Shown here: positions 12,313 through 22,439 of the stretch, piece after piece
Numbering within the stretch: position 1 is the first letter of the stretch
Layout: the number at the start of each line of letters is the position of its first letter
Source of the DNA: Urechis unicinctus
Taxonomy: Eukaryota > Annelida > Polychaeta > Xenopneusta > Urechidae
Assembly (NCBI GenBank): GCA_034190875.2
Contig: CM067350.1
Location: 24,418,368 to 24,482,367 of the forward strand
DNA: 64,000 nt
Direction of reading: 5' to 3'
The notes under the pieces: model-generated
What the model saw: the letters and a program-made list of their open reading frames with translations, nothing else
What the model was told of the DNA's origin: nothing
Database searches by the model: none
Position numbers and translations under genes: made by a program

Positions 12313-13115
12313 TTGTTGTGTTTGTGTATTATCAGGTATAGGGACATATCTCCGTTCCCTCAATGGAACTTACCAAAGATGCAGAAGGACTTCACGCTGA
12401 AGGATTCCTCAGTTCCCTTGCGAGCTACCTCTGACCTTTACACTAATCAATTTTTCATCATAGGTCGATGCTGTGCGCAGATGAGGAAGTCTGTGGAGAA
12501 TGAGGTTGATGTGGTTCTCTACATCCATGACGTCATCAAGGAGTGCCAGTGTGATTGTGGTGCAGGTATGGGCCCAGACGCACACTGAACGCACGTGTGT
12601 GCTGTGCTCTGTGCAATTGTAGATTACAAAGTGACTGGCCTTCAAGACCTTCCATCAGAGAAAAATGTTTAAGGGATCGCCTGTCAACGCTCAGATCCTG
12701 AAGCTGAGGTCAGCAACTTCTTGGAATGGAGACTTTGACCCCAGGCCATACAGTTACTACTCAATACCATACTACGCCTTTCAGGAACAAGTGTGTCAAC
12801 TTCGCCTCCACATCCACCTGCCGAATACCTATCATATAGCTCTTCCCCCAGCAAACCAATATGGAATTGCCAATGAGTACTTTCTCCACAAGATGAATTC
12901 CTTCAGAATGAAACCATCACCCACATCGCAGAGACTCAGTGCCAAGAGGTGAGGGACAAAACTCTGGAACAAGCCAGTAACATAGCTTGGCACATGGAAA
13001 AATGCAAGAGACTGAAGTCCTCCCAGTTTGGCAGGCTATACAAAGCCACAATCAAAACGGGCATGGTCCCTGTGGCAAAGTCACTGACCCATGTCAATCA
13101 GATTAGGGATCAATA
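12313..13115 (+). pseudogene. Broken SWIM zinc-finger / YqaJ-type nuclease remnant
   Basis: Pieces in different frames follow the order seen in SWIM-plus-YqaJ proteins that are common and often element-associated in invertebrate genomes. A SWIM-like motif lies near 12530-12625: CQCDCGAGMGPDAH, then a TGA where the next metal-binding Cys is expected, then THVCAVLCAI. An FDPRP motif lies near 12734-12748. Residues reading WHMEKCKRLKSSQFGRLYK (about 12990-13047) resemble the start of a YqaJ exonuclease domain (SSxFG). Frames change between the pieces and a stop interrupts the zinc finger, so it cannot make an intact protein. Family assignment rests on motif memory and needs a profile search. Confidence 0.5.
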
Positions 13116-14521
13116 GATGGTGTTACGCCTATTGTACCATACCTGGTCAGTGTGAACAACCAGCTGACACTCAACAGCCAACACGACTACTTTCACCAGA
13201 TTCAGGACCTGTTGTTTGTACAAACATTCGACTTTGCGATCTCATGGTTTTTTCCTTTAAGAGCATGGAGATTGTTCCTGTGACCCGTGACAATGACTTC
13301 ATTTTTGCTATGGTTGCAAAGTTAAGAGTTTTTTCAGGGACTACTTCAAAGATAATGGGCTTGATTCCATGTATTTTTACAATTTCTGTTACTGAATTTG
13401 TGAAGCCTTGTGAACGGATTTTTTCCATAAATAATTATTTACATGCACCTCTAGTTGCATATTGTCTGTGCTGGAATGTTTGATATACTCTTTGAAATCC
13501 AAAGTGTTTTATTTCTGGGTTCTTTAATATAAAAAAACATGAACTCAGTGAGAATCCAGTCCCATTATTAACTTGTTTAGTGAAAGAGATAAACATTAGT
13601 AGGTTACAAAACAATTTCATCTTTTTAGTACTTGAGTGAAGGATTATTATAAATTACATATATCAGTTCATCGTGTAAAATGACAACTATGTAAGACACC
13701 CGGGAAATCTGGACCTCACGGTGATTCATTGGTTCCATTTTGAAAGTCTGTAGTCCGTGACGCGCAGCGGATTGACAGTGATAACTTTACCCTAAACAAT
13801 TATCCACTATCTATATAGCATGACACCGTGACGTAGTGCCGACTGCGAGAATTCTTCGTCGAAGTGGAACAAAATGGAAACGAATCTTGTGTAGTTACGC
13901 GTCAACCGTGAAGTAAGCGCATTGGGGCGATAACTTCCGGCCGAGCGTGGGGCCGCATGGCGCCACCTATCGAGCTAAGTGGCAACGCGTCTCTCATTAG
14001 GTAATGAAGGTTACGTTTGGACAAGCACGCATTTGATGAAATGAGCTGAATTAGTCGGGACCTGAGAGGGAATAAAAACGCCAAGATTCGAAGATTTAAC
14101 CCATGCTTTAATGAGGAAAACATGTTATATTTCTTATGAAATGACATAAGAATAAGAAATATTAATTGTAACAAACTTTATATTTAGGAGAAAACATAAA
14201 TGTAATAAATGGGAGATAGTTGTTGTGAAAATGGTAATTCGGAAAACATTTAAACGCGTTTTAACACACTAGAATAACTCTCACAAAGCAATGAGAAATC
14301 AACTTTCTACAGGGTCAGTGGTTGACATCAATGTTTTTCTCTAAGCCAACTACCATTCACGTTCAAGAAAAGGAGATATAATCGAACACAGACTTTTTTG
14401 GAAGAAATTAAGCCCGACTCATAATTGGTTGCATAAATCTTAACATGATTATATTCGTTGTAACCTTGGCTACCATGACATAATAGTCATAAAAAGATAC
14501 AACGTAATTTCTTAACATTGT
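13116..14521. other. Intergenic, downstream of the desaturase gene
   Basis: No gene is supported. The 3' untranslated region of the minus-strand desaturase should begin near 14521 and run leftwards; no clear AATAAA was assigned for it. Confidence 0.5.
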
Positions 14522-15649
14522 CTAATGAACCTTTTTACTGGAATCGCGTGATTGATTGACAATGCCATTGACTATTGCACCGTTAGATGTTGGTTTCACG
14601 CCGTTAACGAGCGCCCCATTTGTCGATTTCACTGCCGCAACACAAGAAGATTTGTCGTCATCTTCAGCGTGCAAAAACCCCACTCCTCGGGCATGGGGGC
14701 CCATCTCTGGATCGAAGATGAAATCCCAGAGGACTTTGATCCACGATGTGTGGTAAGGAAGATCCTTGTAGTATTCGGCGGCGATGCGTCGGACTTCAGG
14801 CAGACGACGGTGCGGGATGTAGGGGAAATCGTGGTGTTCCACGTGGTATCCGACGTTGAAGAGGATGGGGTTCAACGGGCCATAATAACTCATTGTAGCT
14901 TGTCCCTTCCAGAAGAGATAATGCTCTGAAATGAAATGACCCGAAGTGGGATGGCAACCTAAACCTAAGAAGGTTCCTAGGAAAAGATAAGCCAGTGCCT
15001 TGGGTCCCCATAAAGAGTAGATGAGATAATCAAAACTGAACTGGACAACTGTATTGATGATCTCCAATCGCGTTGGGGCTTTTGGGCTTTTCATGAAGGG
15101 ACGTATACCATGGATAGCCGGATGCATAATCAGCCACAGAATCTTGGTAAGAGGATGGCGGAAGAGTTTTGCTTCCAGGACAGACGGGATATCCACATCC
15201 ATAGTGTCATGTCCTAAATACCGATGGTGATCCGAATGATAGACTTTATAAGTCACTGACATGGGTACAGCTAGTGGCAAGTTGCACATCATCCCAAGGG
15301 CTCTATTCCATAACGGCCTCGAGTGGCCAAAGGCCAAGTTATGTCCTATCTCATGAATAGCACTTCCCAGGGAATGGTTTAACGTTCCACTTATGATGTA
15401 CCCTAAAATAAAGATGGTAGGCCAAGAAGCTTCACGCAGGAGGTAACAAAGACATATCTGAATTAAGATCTCTACAAGAACTATGTAGGCAATGGAAGAG
15501 TCATGTCCCATCAACTTCTTGATCTCAGGATATTTCTGGAGGATTTCTTTTCTGCGCGAAGAGTGGGGCTCCTCTGTGTACTCCCAGGGCAGGTCCAAGT
15601 TATCAAGCTTGAAGCTGAGCTTTTCGAAGCGGAAGAAGTAGGAGAGCAT
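14522..15649 (-). CDS. DEGS1: Sphingolipid delta(4)-desaturase, DEGS1-like, intronless coding region (375 aa)
   Basis: A di-iron membrane enzyme of the endoplasmic reticulum that puts the 4,5-trans double bond into dihydroceramide to make ceramide. All histidine boxes are present: HEIGH (99-103), HSDHH (138-142) and HVEHH (269-273), plus SGHFISEH (237-243). The N-terminus carries the family PWEYTEEPH and RRKEILQKYPEIK motifs, and WIKVLWDF lies near the end. The frame is open from 15754, but TTGGTGTGTTGCAG/GAAGAC on the minus strand (near 15696-15710) looks like a splice acceptor, so the ATG at 15649 is preferred and a 5' untranslated exon is likely. At 375 aa it is about 50 residues longer than the human enzyme, mainly through a C-terminal tail with NGALVNG-like repeats. 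DEGS2 is the alternative paralogue name. Confidence 0.93.
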   Translation of the reverse strand: MLSYFFRFEKLSFKLDNLDLPWEYTEEPHSSRRKEILQKYPEIKKLMGHDSSIAYIVLVEILIQICLCYLLREASWPTIFILGYIISGTLNHSLGSAIHEIGHNLAFGHSRPLWNRALGMMCNLPLAVPMSVTYKVYHSDHHRYLGHDTMDVDIPSVLEAKLFRHPLTKILWLIMHPAIHGIRPFMKSPKAPTRLEIINTVVQFSFDYLIYSLWGPKALAYLFLGTFLGLGCHPTSGHFISEHYLFWKGQATMSYYGPLNPILFNVGYHVEHHDFPYIPHRRLPEVRRIAAEYYKDLPYHTSWIKVLWDFIFDPEMGPHARGVGFLHAEDDDKSSCVAAVKSTNGALVNGVKPTSNGAIVNGIVNQSRDSSKKVH

Positions 15650-15739
15650 CTTGTAGGGTGTTCGTCGCGTCGAATGTGATTCTGGTAGTCTTCCTGCAAC
15701 ACACCAATAAAGGCTACTGATGAGACGGGGGCACTTGTA

Positions 15740-15990
15740 GACATGCCTAACCATATTATTAGACTAAGCATACTATGCAGACTATGCAGTTGCATGGAAA
15801 CTTGGTCAACCGGTAAGTGCCTCCCAAATTCACAAAGGCTCGCCGACGGCGGTTCCGATTGCGTCACATTTAGTTTACCCGTCTACGGCGGAAGTTCGAC
15901 CTACGTTACAGTAATTTTTCGTGCCTTCAGCGGATCGGAAAACCTGTCGTCCCACTTAAATTTCTTCGGTAAGTGTGTAAAGAATATTTA
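15740..15990 (-). promoter_or_regulatory. Probable 5' exon / promoter region of the desaturase
   Basis: Inferred only from position, upstream of the likely acceptor near 15697 on the minus strand. No specific element is assigned. Confidence 0.25.
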
Positions 15991-16359
15991 ATTTAATCCA
16001 TATTACATGTTATAGTTCTTACTTGCATTGTTCAAGAAACTGTGCCCGTATGATTAGTTCATTATATTGTTCATTTGCATCAAATGTAACGCACTGCTTT
16101 AGTTTTACCCTTCTCAAAGACAAGTAAAGCCCAACCACCACCACGGGAGGTATTTACCTTGTTGAGAATGCTGCTTGTTTCGATAGAGCTAATACCAAGG
16201 GTCTCCTGGTTGAAATATAATTATTTAAGAGTGTGGTGGAATGTTAACGTTGTTTCCTTTGTTTAATCCGCATGATAAAGTCTGTCAACAAGTGAAATTC
16301 AAAGCGTATAGGCCCATATGTTTGACAAGTTTACCTCCCCTCATCCACTAACTAACACA

Positions 16360-16622
16360 GCTCGCTCACTATAACCCCTTACTCACTAACGAACACTCTC
16401 TCCCACTAACTAACACTCATTCACTCACTCACTGAAACTTTCTCACTCACTCTAACACTCACTCATTCACTAACCCTACACCACCCCCATATTCACTCTA
16501 AAACTCCCCCACACACTGCAACTCCTCAACTCACTGACTCACTGACTCACTGACTCACTGACTCACTGACTCACTGACTCACTCACTCACTCACTCACTC
16601 ACTCACTCACTGAAACTCACTC
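16360..16622. repeat. ACTC / ACTG simple repeat region
   Basis: Loose CACTCA-type repeats become a regular (ACTCACTG)n and (ACTC)n tract at about 16529-16618. Confidence 0.85.
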
Positions 16623-16740
16623 AATTATCCATTCCTAAAAGTAACATTCCTGGTAATTTGATGGTTTATTCGGTGCATATACATTGCAAAATGGTCAGTG
16701 CTTGGTATCCATTGTCAAATATTTTAGAAATTAATTCCTG

Positions 16741-17345
16741 CAGTTTCCAGATCATCATGTTCAAGAAGGATCTGGACAGAAAATTGCAGGAAAACTTGGC
16801 CATGGTTGCAGCCAAGATTTGGTTGACAGCACAGCTATGCTCGAGCTTGTGAAAGTTAAGAGGAAGCAGAAAGGAATGGTATGATGTGTCTGTTTCTTAA
16901 AATAATATAGGCAAGTTGTTCAATGTTTGTTTACATAATTGGTTCGAAACAATGAATGAATGAATCGCTTGATACAATAAATGGTGTTCCGGTGTCAGCC
17001 ACTGATGTAGGATAGTGTCATTGCTATGCTATAATGTTGCTTGGAATACTATATTTTATGCAAATAATCACTTTTTGAAATTGTTACATGCTCTTCAGGA
17101 ACCTCCACAGCTGACACCAACCATTGTGTTTAAGGAAGCAACCCTCTTCAATCAGACAGTGCTGATATGTTGCTGGACAGAAGGGTCGTGATTGTCTCCG
17201 CGGAAATGGACCCCTACTTGGCCTTGAGCTGTCTTCTAGCTATGTATTTGACCTTTGGGGTCCAATGCCCACATTGTCCTATGCTGATGTTTTTCATTTC
17301 AAGCTTCCTGCTCAACGGTCAATGCCAGGTACAAATCAGCACATT
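16741..17345 (+). other. Exon-like fragments of an unrecognised protein
   Basis: Two stretches look protein-like, but no family was recognised. One starts near FQIIMFKKDLDRKLQEN (16744 onward). The other, near 17167-17340, carries DPYLALSCLL and YLTFGVQCPHCP. Frames shift between them and no complete splice structure could be built. They could be remnants of a mobile element or of a lineage-specific gene. Confidence 0.2.
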
Positions 17346-17486
17346 TTCCCGTGCAGTTATGAATCATATGGACCTATTCTTTTTTAAATAAAGTTTTGGT
17401 TTGAAAAACAAATGGATTTATTTGTATCTTGTAGTATTAATTGATTATTAGTAATATAGATCTAGGTTATTTCAAATTAGAATCTT

Positions 17487-17757
17487 AAAGGTTCCGTATA
17501 TGAATGCATACATAGAACCTTACAAGGTTCAATATTTGGAACCCTAACAGTGATATGAAAGAAACCTTAAAAGGTTATATATGCTATGTGGAGAATAGAA
17601 CCTCTGGAGGTTCCAAATAAAGAACCTTTGAAAAGGGTTCACTAATGGAACCCCATAGTAGGATTCAAAATTGAACCTTTAGAGGTTCCTTATCTTTACC
17701 GGGTACATAGAACCTTTAAAGGTTCTTCATAGAACCTTCCGTTTTTAGAGTGTACTC
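17487..17757. mobile_element. Palindrome-rich element with repeated AACCT...AGGTT motifs (possible MITE)
   Basis: At least six copies of GAACCT-type sequence are paired with AGGTTC, several forming local palindromes such as GAACCTTTAAAGGTTC (near 17710). The block ends near TTTTTAGAGTGTA. No coding capacity is visible. A short non-autonomous element or foldback is the likeliest explanation; target-site duplications were not established. Confidence 0.5.
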
Positions 17758-17970
17758 GGTCTAAACCTTTGTTATGTTTGAAATATTTTTTATCATTGTG
17801 GTTTTTATGTCCCGTTCACAGCTGATACGCCAGCTGGTATATTGTTCACTAGGTCATACATCTATTGTGAGCGATGTATACCTGGAACTCATTGACAACA
17901 GAGACAAAATCAACTTGTTGCTGAAAGAAACAGAAATTAAAAGAGAATAGTAGTAACAATCGTAGTGATA

Positions 17971-18461
17971 GCGAGAAACAGTCATAAATGTAGTTACAGG
18001 GATATACAGTCACTAATGTAGTTACAAGGAGATACAGTCACAAACGTAGTAACAGAGAAACAGTCACAAACTTAGTTACAGAGAAAACCAGTCACAAACG
18101 TAGTCATGGCGAGAAACAGTCACATGTGTAGATACAGAGAGAAAAAGTCACAAACATAGTTACAGGGAGAAACAGTCACAAACGTAGTTACAGAGAGAAA
18201 CAGTCACAAACGTAGTTACATAGAGAAACAGTCACAAATGAAGTTGCAGGGAGAAACAGTCAAAAACGTAGTTACAAGGAAAACAGTCACAAACGTACTT
18301 ACAGAGAGAAACAGTCACAAATGTAGTTAAAGGGAGAAACAGTCACAAACGTAGTTACAAGGAAAAACAGTCACAAACGTACTTACAGAGAGAAACAGTC
18401 ACAAATGTAGTTAAAGGGAGAAACAGTCACAAACGTAGTTACAGAGAGAAACAATCACATA
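17971..18461. repeat. Minisatellite, 28-bp unit
   Basis: About 17 imperfect copies of a unit containing GAAACAGTCACAAACGTAG and TTACAGAGA occur in tandem. Confidence 0.93.
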
Positions 18462-19556
18462 CGTAAACGCAGTGACATTAGCCCAGTATTCCCATGTGCT
18501 TTTGCTTGTGTCACGGTAGCGCCACCTTACGATTGCAATGTATTATAATTAGGGACGCGATCACCGCAGAGCCACTTGAAGTGAGCCCTCTTAGCGAAGC
18601 TATAAACTCTTTGCCGTTACGCTAGTCCACATACTCCCCCCCCCACACCCCACACACACACACTCCACTGGCGATACGTTATTTTTGAACGGCACCAAAC
18701 TCTCCTCAATTGGAGTCTCTAAACAGCCAGCGACTTAAACAAGGCAAACTTACCACAAGAAAAGACATGCGCTAAGGCAAATTGAGGTTTTCATGTGTAA
18801 GATACCACAGGCAGGTCCTAAGGGAACTTTTATTCCAGAGATGACAAACAGATGAAGTAAATCGGCTACATGGCAGCAAGGTGGACAATTGGGCCGGCGT
18901 TATTTGAACCGACTTCTTAAGCTTCGATTAAATTCAACTTATGCAAGTTACCTATTTGAATTGGCTGTTAAACAAAAGCGCTGTGAATATAACGCGTGGC
19001 AAACGAATCTCATCGTGATTTTGCGTAATCTATACATATCAACCCAGCATCAAATTTCGCAATTGAATATTGATAATCACCTGATCAGCGAATCCACAGA
19101 CTGCGGAAAAATGAAGAAAATCCCAACAAGTGTAGCTCGGTCTCTGTGTCCGATATCTCACGGGCTCTCTGTGTGGGCAAGGATACCTTGGTGAGCTGAT
19201 CTGATAAGGGCGCCCTTATAAGCGACCCTTATTGCGTATGGGGGCAGGGTTCAAATATTGAGGCGACATGAATCACGTACGGCCAGGTACGACCAACAGC
19301 GCATGGCGTCCTGCGCGTTATAATGCAGGCATTCCGAGGTGCGAGGATTTTATGTAAGCATGTGTGAAGCAGGACGCGGGTAGTCACGTGATTAAGGTAT
19401 TTACTGGTGCCGGTGCTAGGTAACAGAGTATTGGAAGCCAGGTTGGCGGATGGAAGGCGCGTTTGGTCAAGTAGATTTCAAATGTTGGGGATCGAATGTG
19501 TTCTATTCGAGCCCCATCCCACTAACACCCACCTACTTTGCAACGCTGCTGCTGCT
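18462..19556. other. Intergenic, no gene seen
   Basis: It contains TGAGCCCTCTTAGC at about 18579, also found near 46341, which marks an interspersed repeat. No coding exon is supported. Confidence 0.45.
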
Positions 19557-19557
19557 T

Positions 19558-19601
<44 letters not shown>

Positions 19602-19730
19602 ATATTGATCATGATAACGATTATGATGATGTTAATTAATAAGGTTAATTATGATGACAAAGACGACGTAGATGATGATTATATTGATAATGATGATGAT
19701 GGTGGTGATGATGATGACGTCATCAACCGT
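19557..19730. repeat. GAT microsatellite and degenerate GAT-rich tail
   Basis: A pure (GAT)n run at about 19557-19600 is followed by decayed GAT-rich sequence. The Asp-rich open frame comes from it. Confidence 0.9.
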
Positions 19731-20815
19731 CTGATGGTGAAAGAGACTCTTATGACAATGACGCTAACACCGATACACATTTCTCTTGCGTTGTTAACTT
19801 CGTAAATCCACTCCAAATTCTTCAAATCTTCTGTCACATTCACTGATATGAGCAAAATAAATTTTTGCGTAAATATGAAATTTTATTGGACTTACATTAA
19901 GTTTTTAACGATTGGAAAAGAACCAGTAATTTAAATCGGATACTGGGTTTAATTTGGTTTCTCAATTTAAGGCATTTACTTGATCATCTCGTTGTGAGGA
20001 CATACCTGCCTTTTAATACGAATCCACGAGAGTACGCTACAATAACTGCGGGCGGAATGATACGCATTAATTAATTAATTCAGAGATTGAACCAACCAAA
20101 GAAGGTCGCGTTTAACAGCCCATGAAAAGGCCCCCTCCTCATAATATCGTGGTTTTGACATCGTTAAAGGCGAGTTGGAGGTGCCATAGTAATGTATGAT
20201 CGAGCAGCTCTCTCTAACTCTCATCGATATTCACGCGGCTATACAGTCGTAAGGTAAACAATAGGGTAAACAGACAGAGAGGGGAGGAAATTAAAGCGGC
20301 CAAGAGCTTTGATTGACCTCATCGATCCGAACACCTTCCTCCTCACCGCTTGTATTGACCTCCCTAATACCTCACAATCGTGACCACACCAGGTTAATCG
20401 ATCCGACCTTACCAAGCGCCACTCGTAAACACTACTCCACAAATTCCTAGTCATAATTCACTAAAACGAAATGTAATATTGTGATTCGAGGACTCGAACC
20501 CACGAATGTGCTAACCATTAACTTATAAAACAATGTAGACTTCTGGATGAAACGGAAATAAATCAATCACAGCAGCGAGTATCTGCCAGCTTCTATATAT
20601 GTAAATGCATGTATGTAAATGCAGGATGCGCGGTAGATCACCGCTAAGGTGGAATGATTCTAACTACACTCAAACACATCTGCATCTTCTATTAACTAGA
20701 ACTGATCGCTCTTTTGGATGTGGCTTTGTCACCTTTCCAAGTTTTATTGAGTGAGCTGAAGTGATGTGCGCCTGTATGCATACGTGTATGGTTGGCCGTG
20801 ATGGACATAACGTTC
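19731..20815. other. Intergenic, no gene seen
   Basis: No coding signal. A possible SINE fragment lies near 20478-20530 (separate entry). Confidence 0.45.
20478..20530 (-). repeat. Possible tRNA-derived SINE fragment
   Basis: On the minus strand the sequence reads ATGGTTAGCAC ... GGGTTCGAGTCC, which resembles the D-loop side and a perfect B-box of a tRNA-derived SINE. No full tRNA fold was found. Confidence 0.4.
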
Positions 20816-21193
20816 AACTGTTGCGCGCAATTAAATGTGTAGTTGCGCGCAACTTAATAAGCCAATCAGAGAGCACCTTTTAGTTGCGCGCAACTTAATG
20901 CGACCAATCACAGCACAGGAATTAGTTGCGCGCAACTAAATCAGCCAATCACAGCACAGGAATTAGTTGCGTGCAACTAAATCAGCCAATCACAGCACAG
21001 GAATTAGTTGCGTGCAACTAAATCAGCCAATCACACCACAGGTATTAGTTGCGTGCAACTAAATCAGCCAATCACAGCACAGGAATTAGTTGCGTGCAAC
21101 TAAATCAGCCAATCACAGCGCAGGAATTAGTTGCGTGCATCTAAATCAGCCAATCACAGCACAGGAATTAGTTGCGCGCAACTAAATCAGCCA
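20816..21193. repeat. 41-bp tandem repeat carrying a palindrome and a CCAAT box
   Basis: About ten copies. Each unit has TTAGTTGCGCGCAACTAA (or its CGTGC variant), a perfect 18-bp inverted repeat, followed by CAGCCAATCACAGCACAGG. Outer copies keep GCGCGC; most inner ones read GCGTGC, a CpG-decay pattern. Confidence 0.94.
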
Positions 21194-21337
21194 ATCAGGG
21201 TTATTTTCCCGCACAAACAATTGGTGTCGGTCAACTAGGCACTCGACTCTTTTAACGCCCTTAACCGCTAATGTGTAAGGAATATTCACATATATTAGCG
21301 ACTCGGATGTCTGCAGGGATGGTGTGTGTAGGGTGGT

Positions 21338-21351
21338 GGGGGGGGGGGGGG
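21338..21351. repeat. Poly-G run
   Basis: A run of about 14 G within a GT/G-rich segment. Confidence 0.85.
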
Positions 21352-22439
21352 TTGGCGGAAATGACTACATATCCTTTTAACGATGAAGGCCACCCACTGG
21401 AGGTCACGGCTACGGCCACGATGTGACGACGGAACATCAAAGGGAACACTTCAGTCGAGCAGGCTCCATTTGAATCCAGTATTTTGAATCCAGATTATCA
21501 GTTTGACACACCGAGTGGTTAAAAGTCAAACACATGGTCGCCGCCGGGGTTGTTTTTGTGGCGTCGCTTGAGTTTTACAATGTGCAATGCTGCTTTTCCG
21601 ACAATATTGAACAAATGGTATGACTGAGATGCATAAGTTTGTAATACACATCCTCCAATACAACGCCGACGATACCGCTAGAACCTAAACAGTTACGAAT
21701 GGATGCATGCCCAAACAAAATCAAATAGCCCATCGGGAGACCGGGGAACTTGGCTAACTTTGATAACATTTAATTGATCATAATTATTATCAACATCATC
21801 ATCAAAATCGTTATTTACATAATTATCTACATCATACAAATCGTCATTATCATCATTATTATTATCATCAGCCTTTTCTTCATGGAAACCTTCATCATCA
21901 TACAAATCGTCATAATGGCAAACTGGAATGAATTTATTTTCTATCTTTATCATCGTAATCATTATCAGCATTATCATTATCTAAAGACAATGTAGTAAAG
22001 TAATACTGAACATTATTATACTGAACAGCTTCAACTTGTGAGGCTGAAAGTATCCTTCGAAGGTAATGTTGACACCGAACAGCAAGGGAGATGGCTCAGG
22101 GGTAGCGCGTTCACCTGCATGTTAATTTTTTACCACTGGACGATGATTATTTCGGATATGAGAATTTTTCGACCTGCTAAAATATTGTTAAATATGCATC
22201 ATTTACAATTACATATAGTTAGAAAACTTCAATAGTGTGTAAATGTGTATAGAATCAAAGCGCTGTACACGGAGATATTAAGAACTAAACTTTTATAAAC
22301 TTTGGTGCGCTCGTAGTTGACGTCATCGACATTCATGAAATGGTAGGATCCGACTGAAGATGCCACTGACAACATTTGACCCGATATTGTATTATTGTAT
22401 CGACGATCTTATAAGCGTCGAAATTTTCATAAAAATTCA
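21352..22439. other. Intergenic with an ATC/ATT-rich tract and a SINE-like fragment
   Basis: ATC/ATT-rich sequence covers about 21776-21982. TGGCTCAGGGGTAGCGCG at about 22092 resembles a polymerase III A-box (tRNA D-arm), but no B-box follows, so it is at most half of a SINE. No gene is seen. Confidence 0.45.

Noticed and set aside
14552..14929. Plus-strand 125-aa frame opposite the desaturase
   Set aside because: Antisense shadow of the DEGS1-like coding region.
15650..15754. 35-residue N-terminal extension of the desaturase frame
   Set aside because: A splice acceptor-like sequence falls within it on the minus strand, and the family start motif follows the ATG at 15649.
22086..22120. tRNA gene starting at an A-box-like sequence
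   Set aside because: No B-box or acceptor stem follows; at most half of a SINE.
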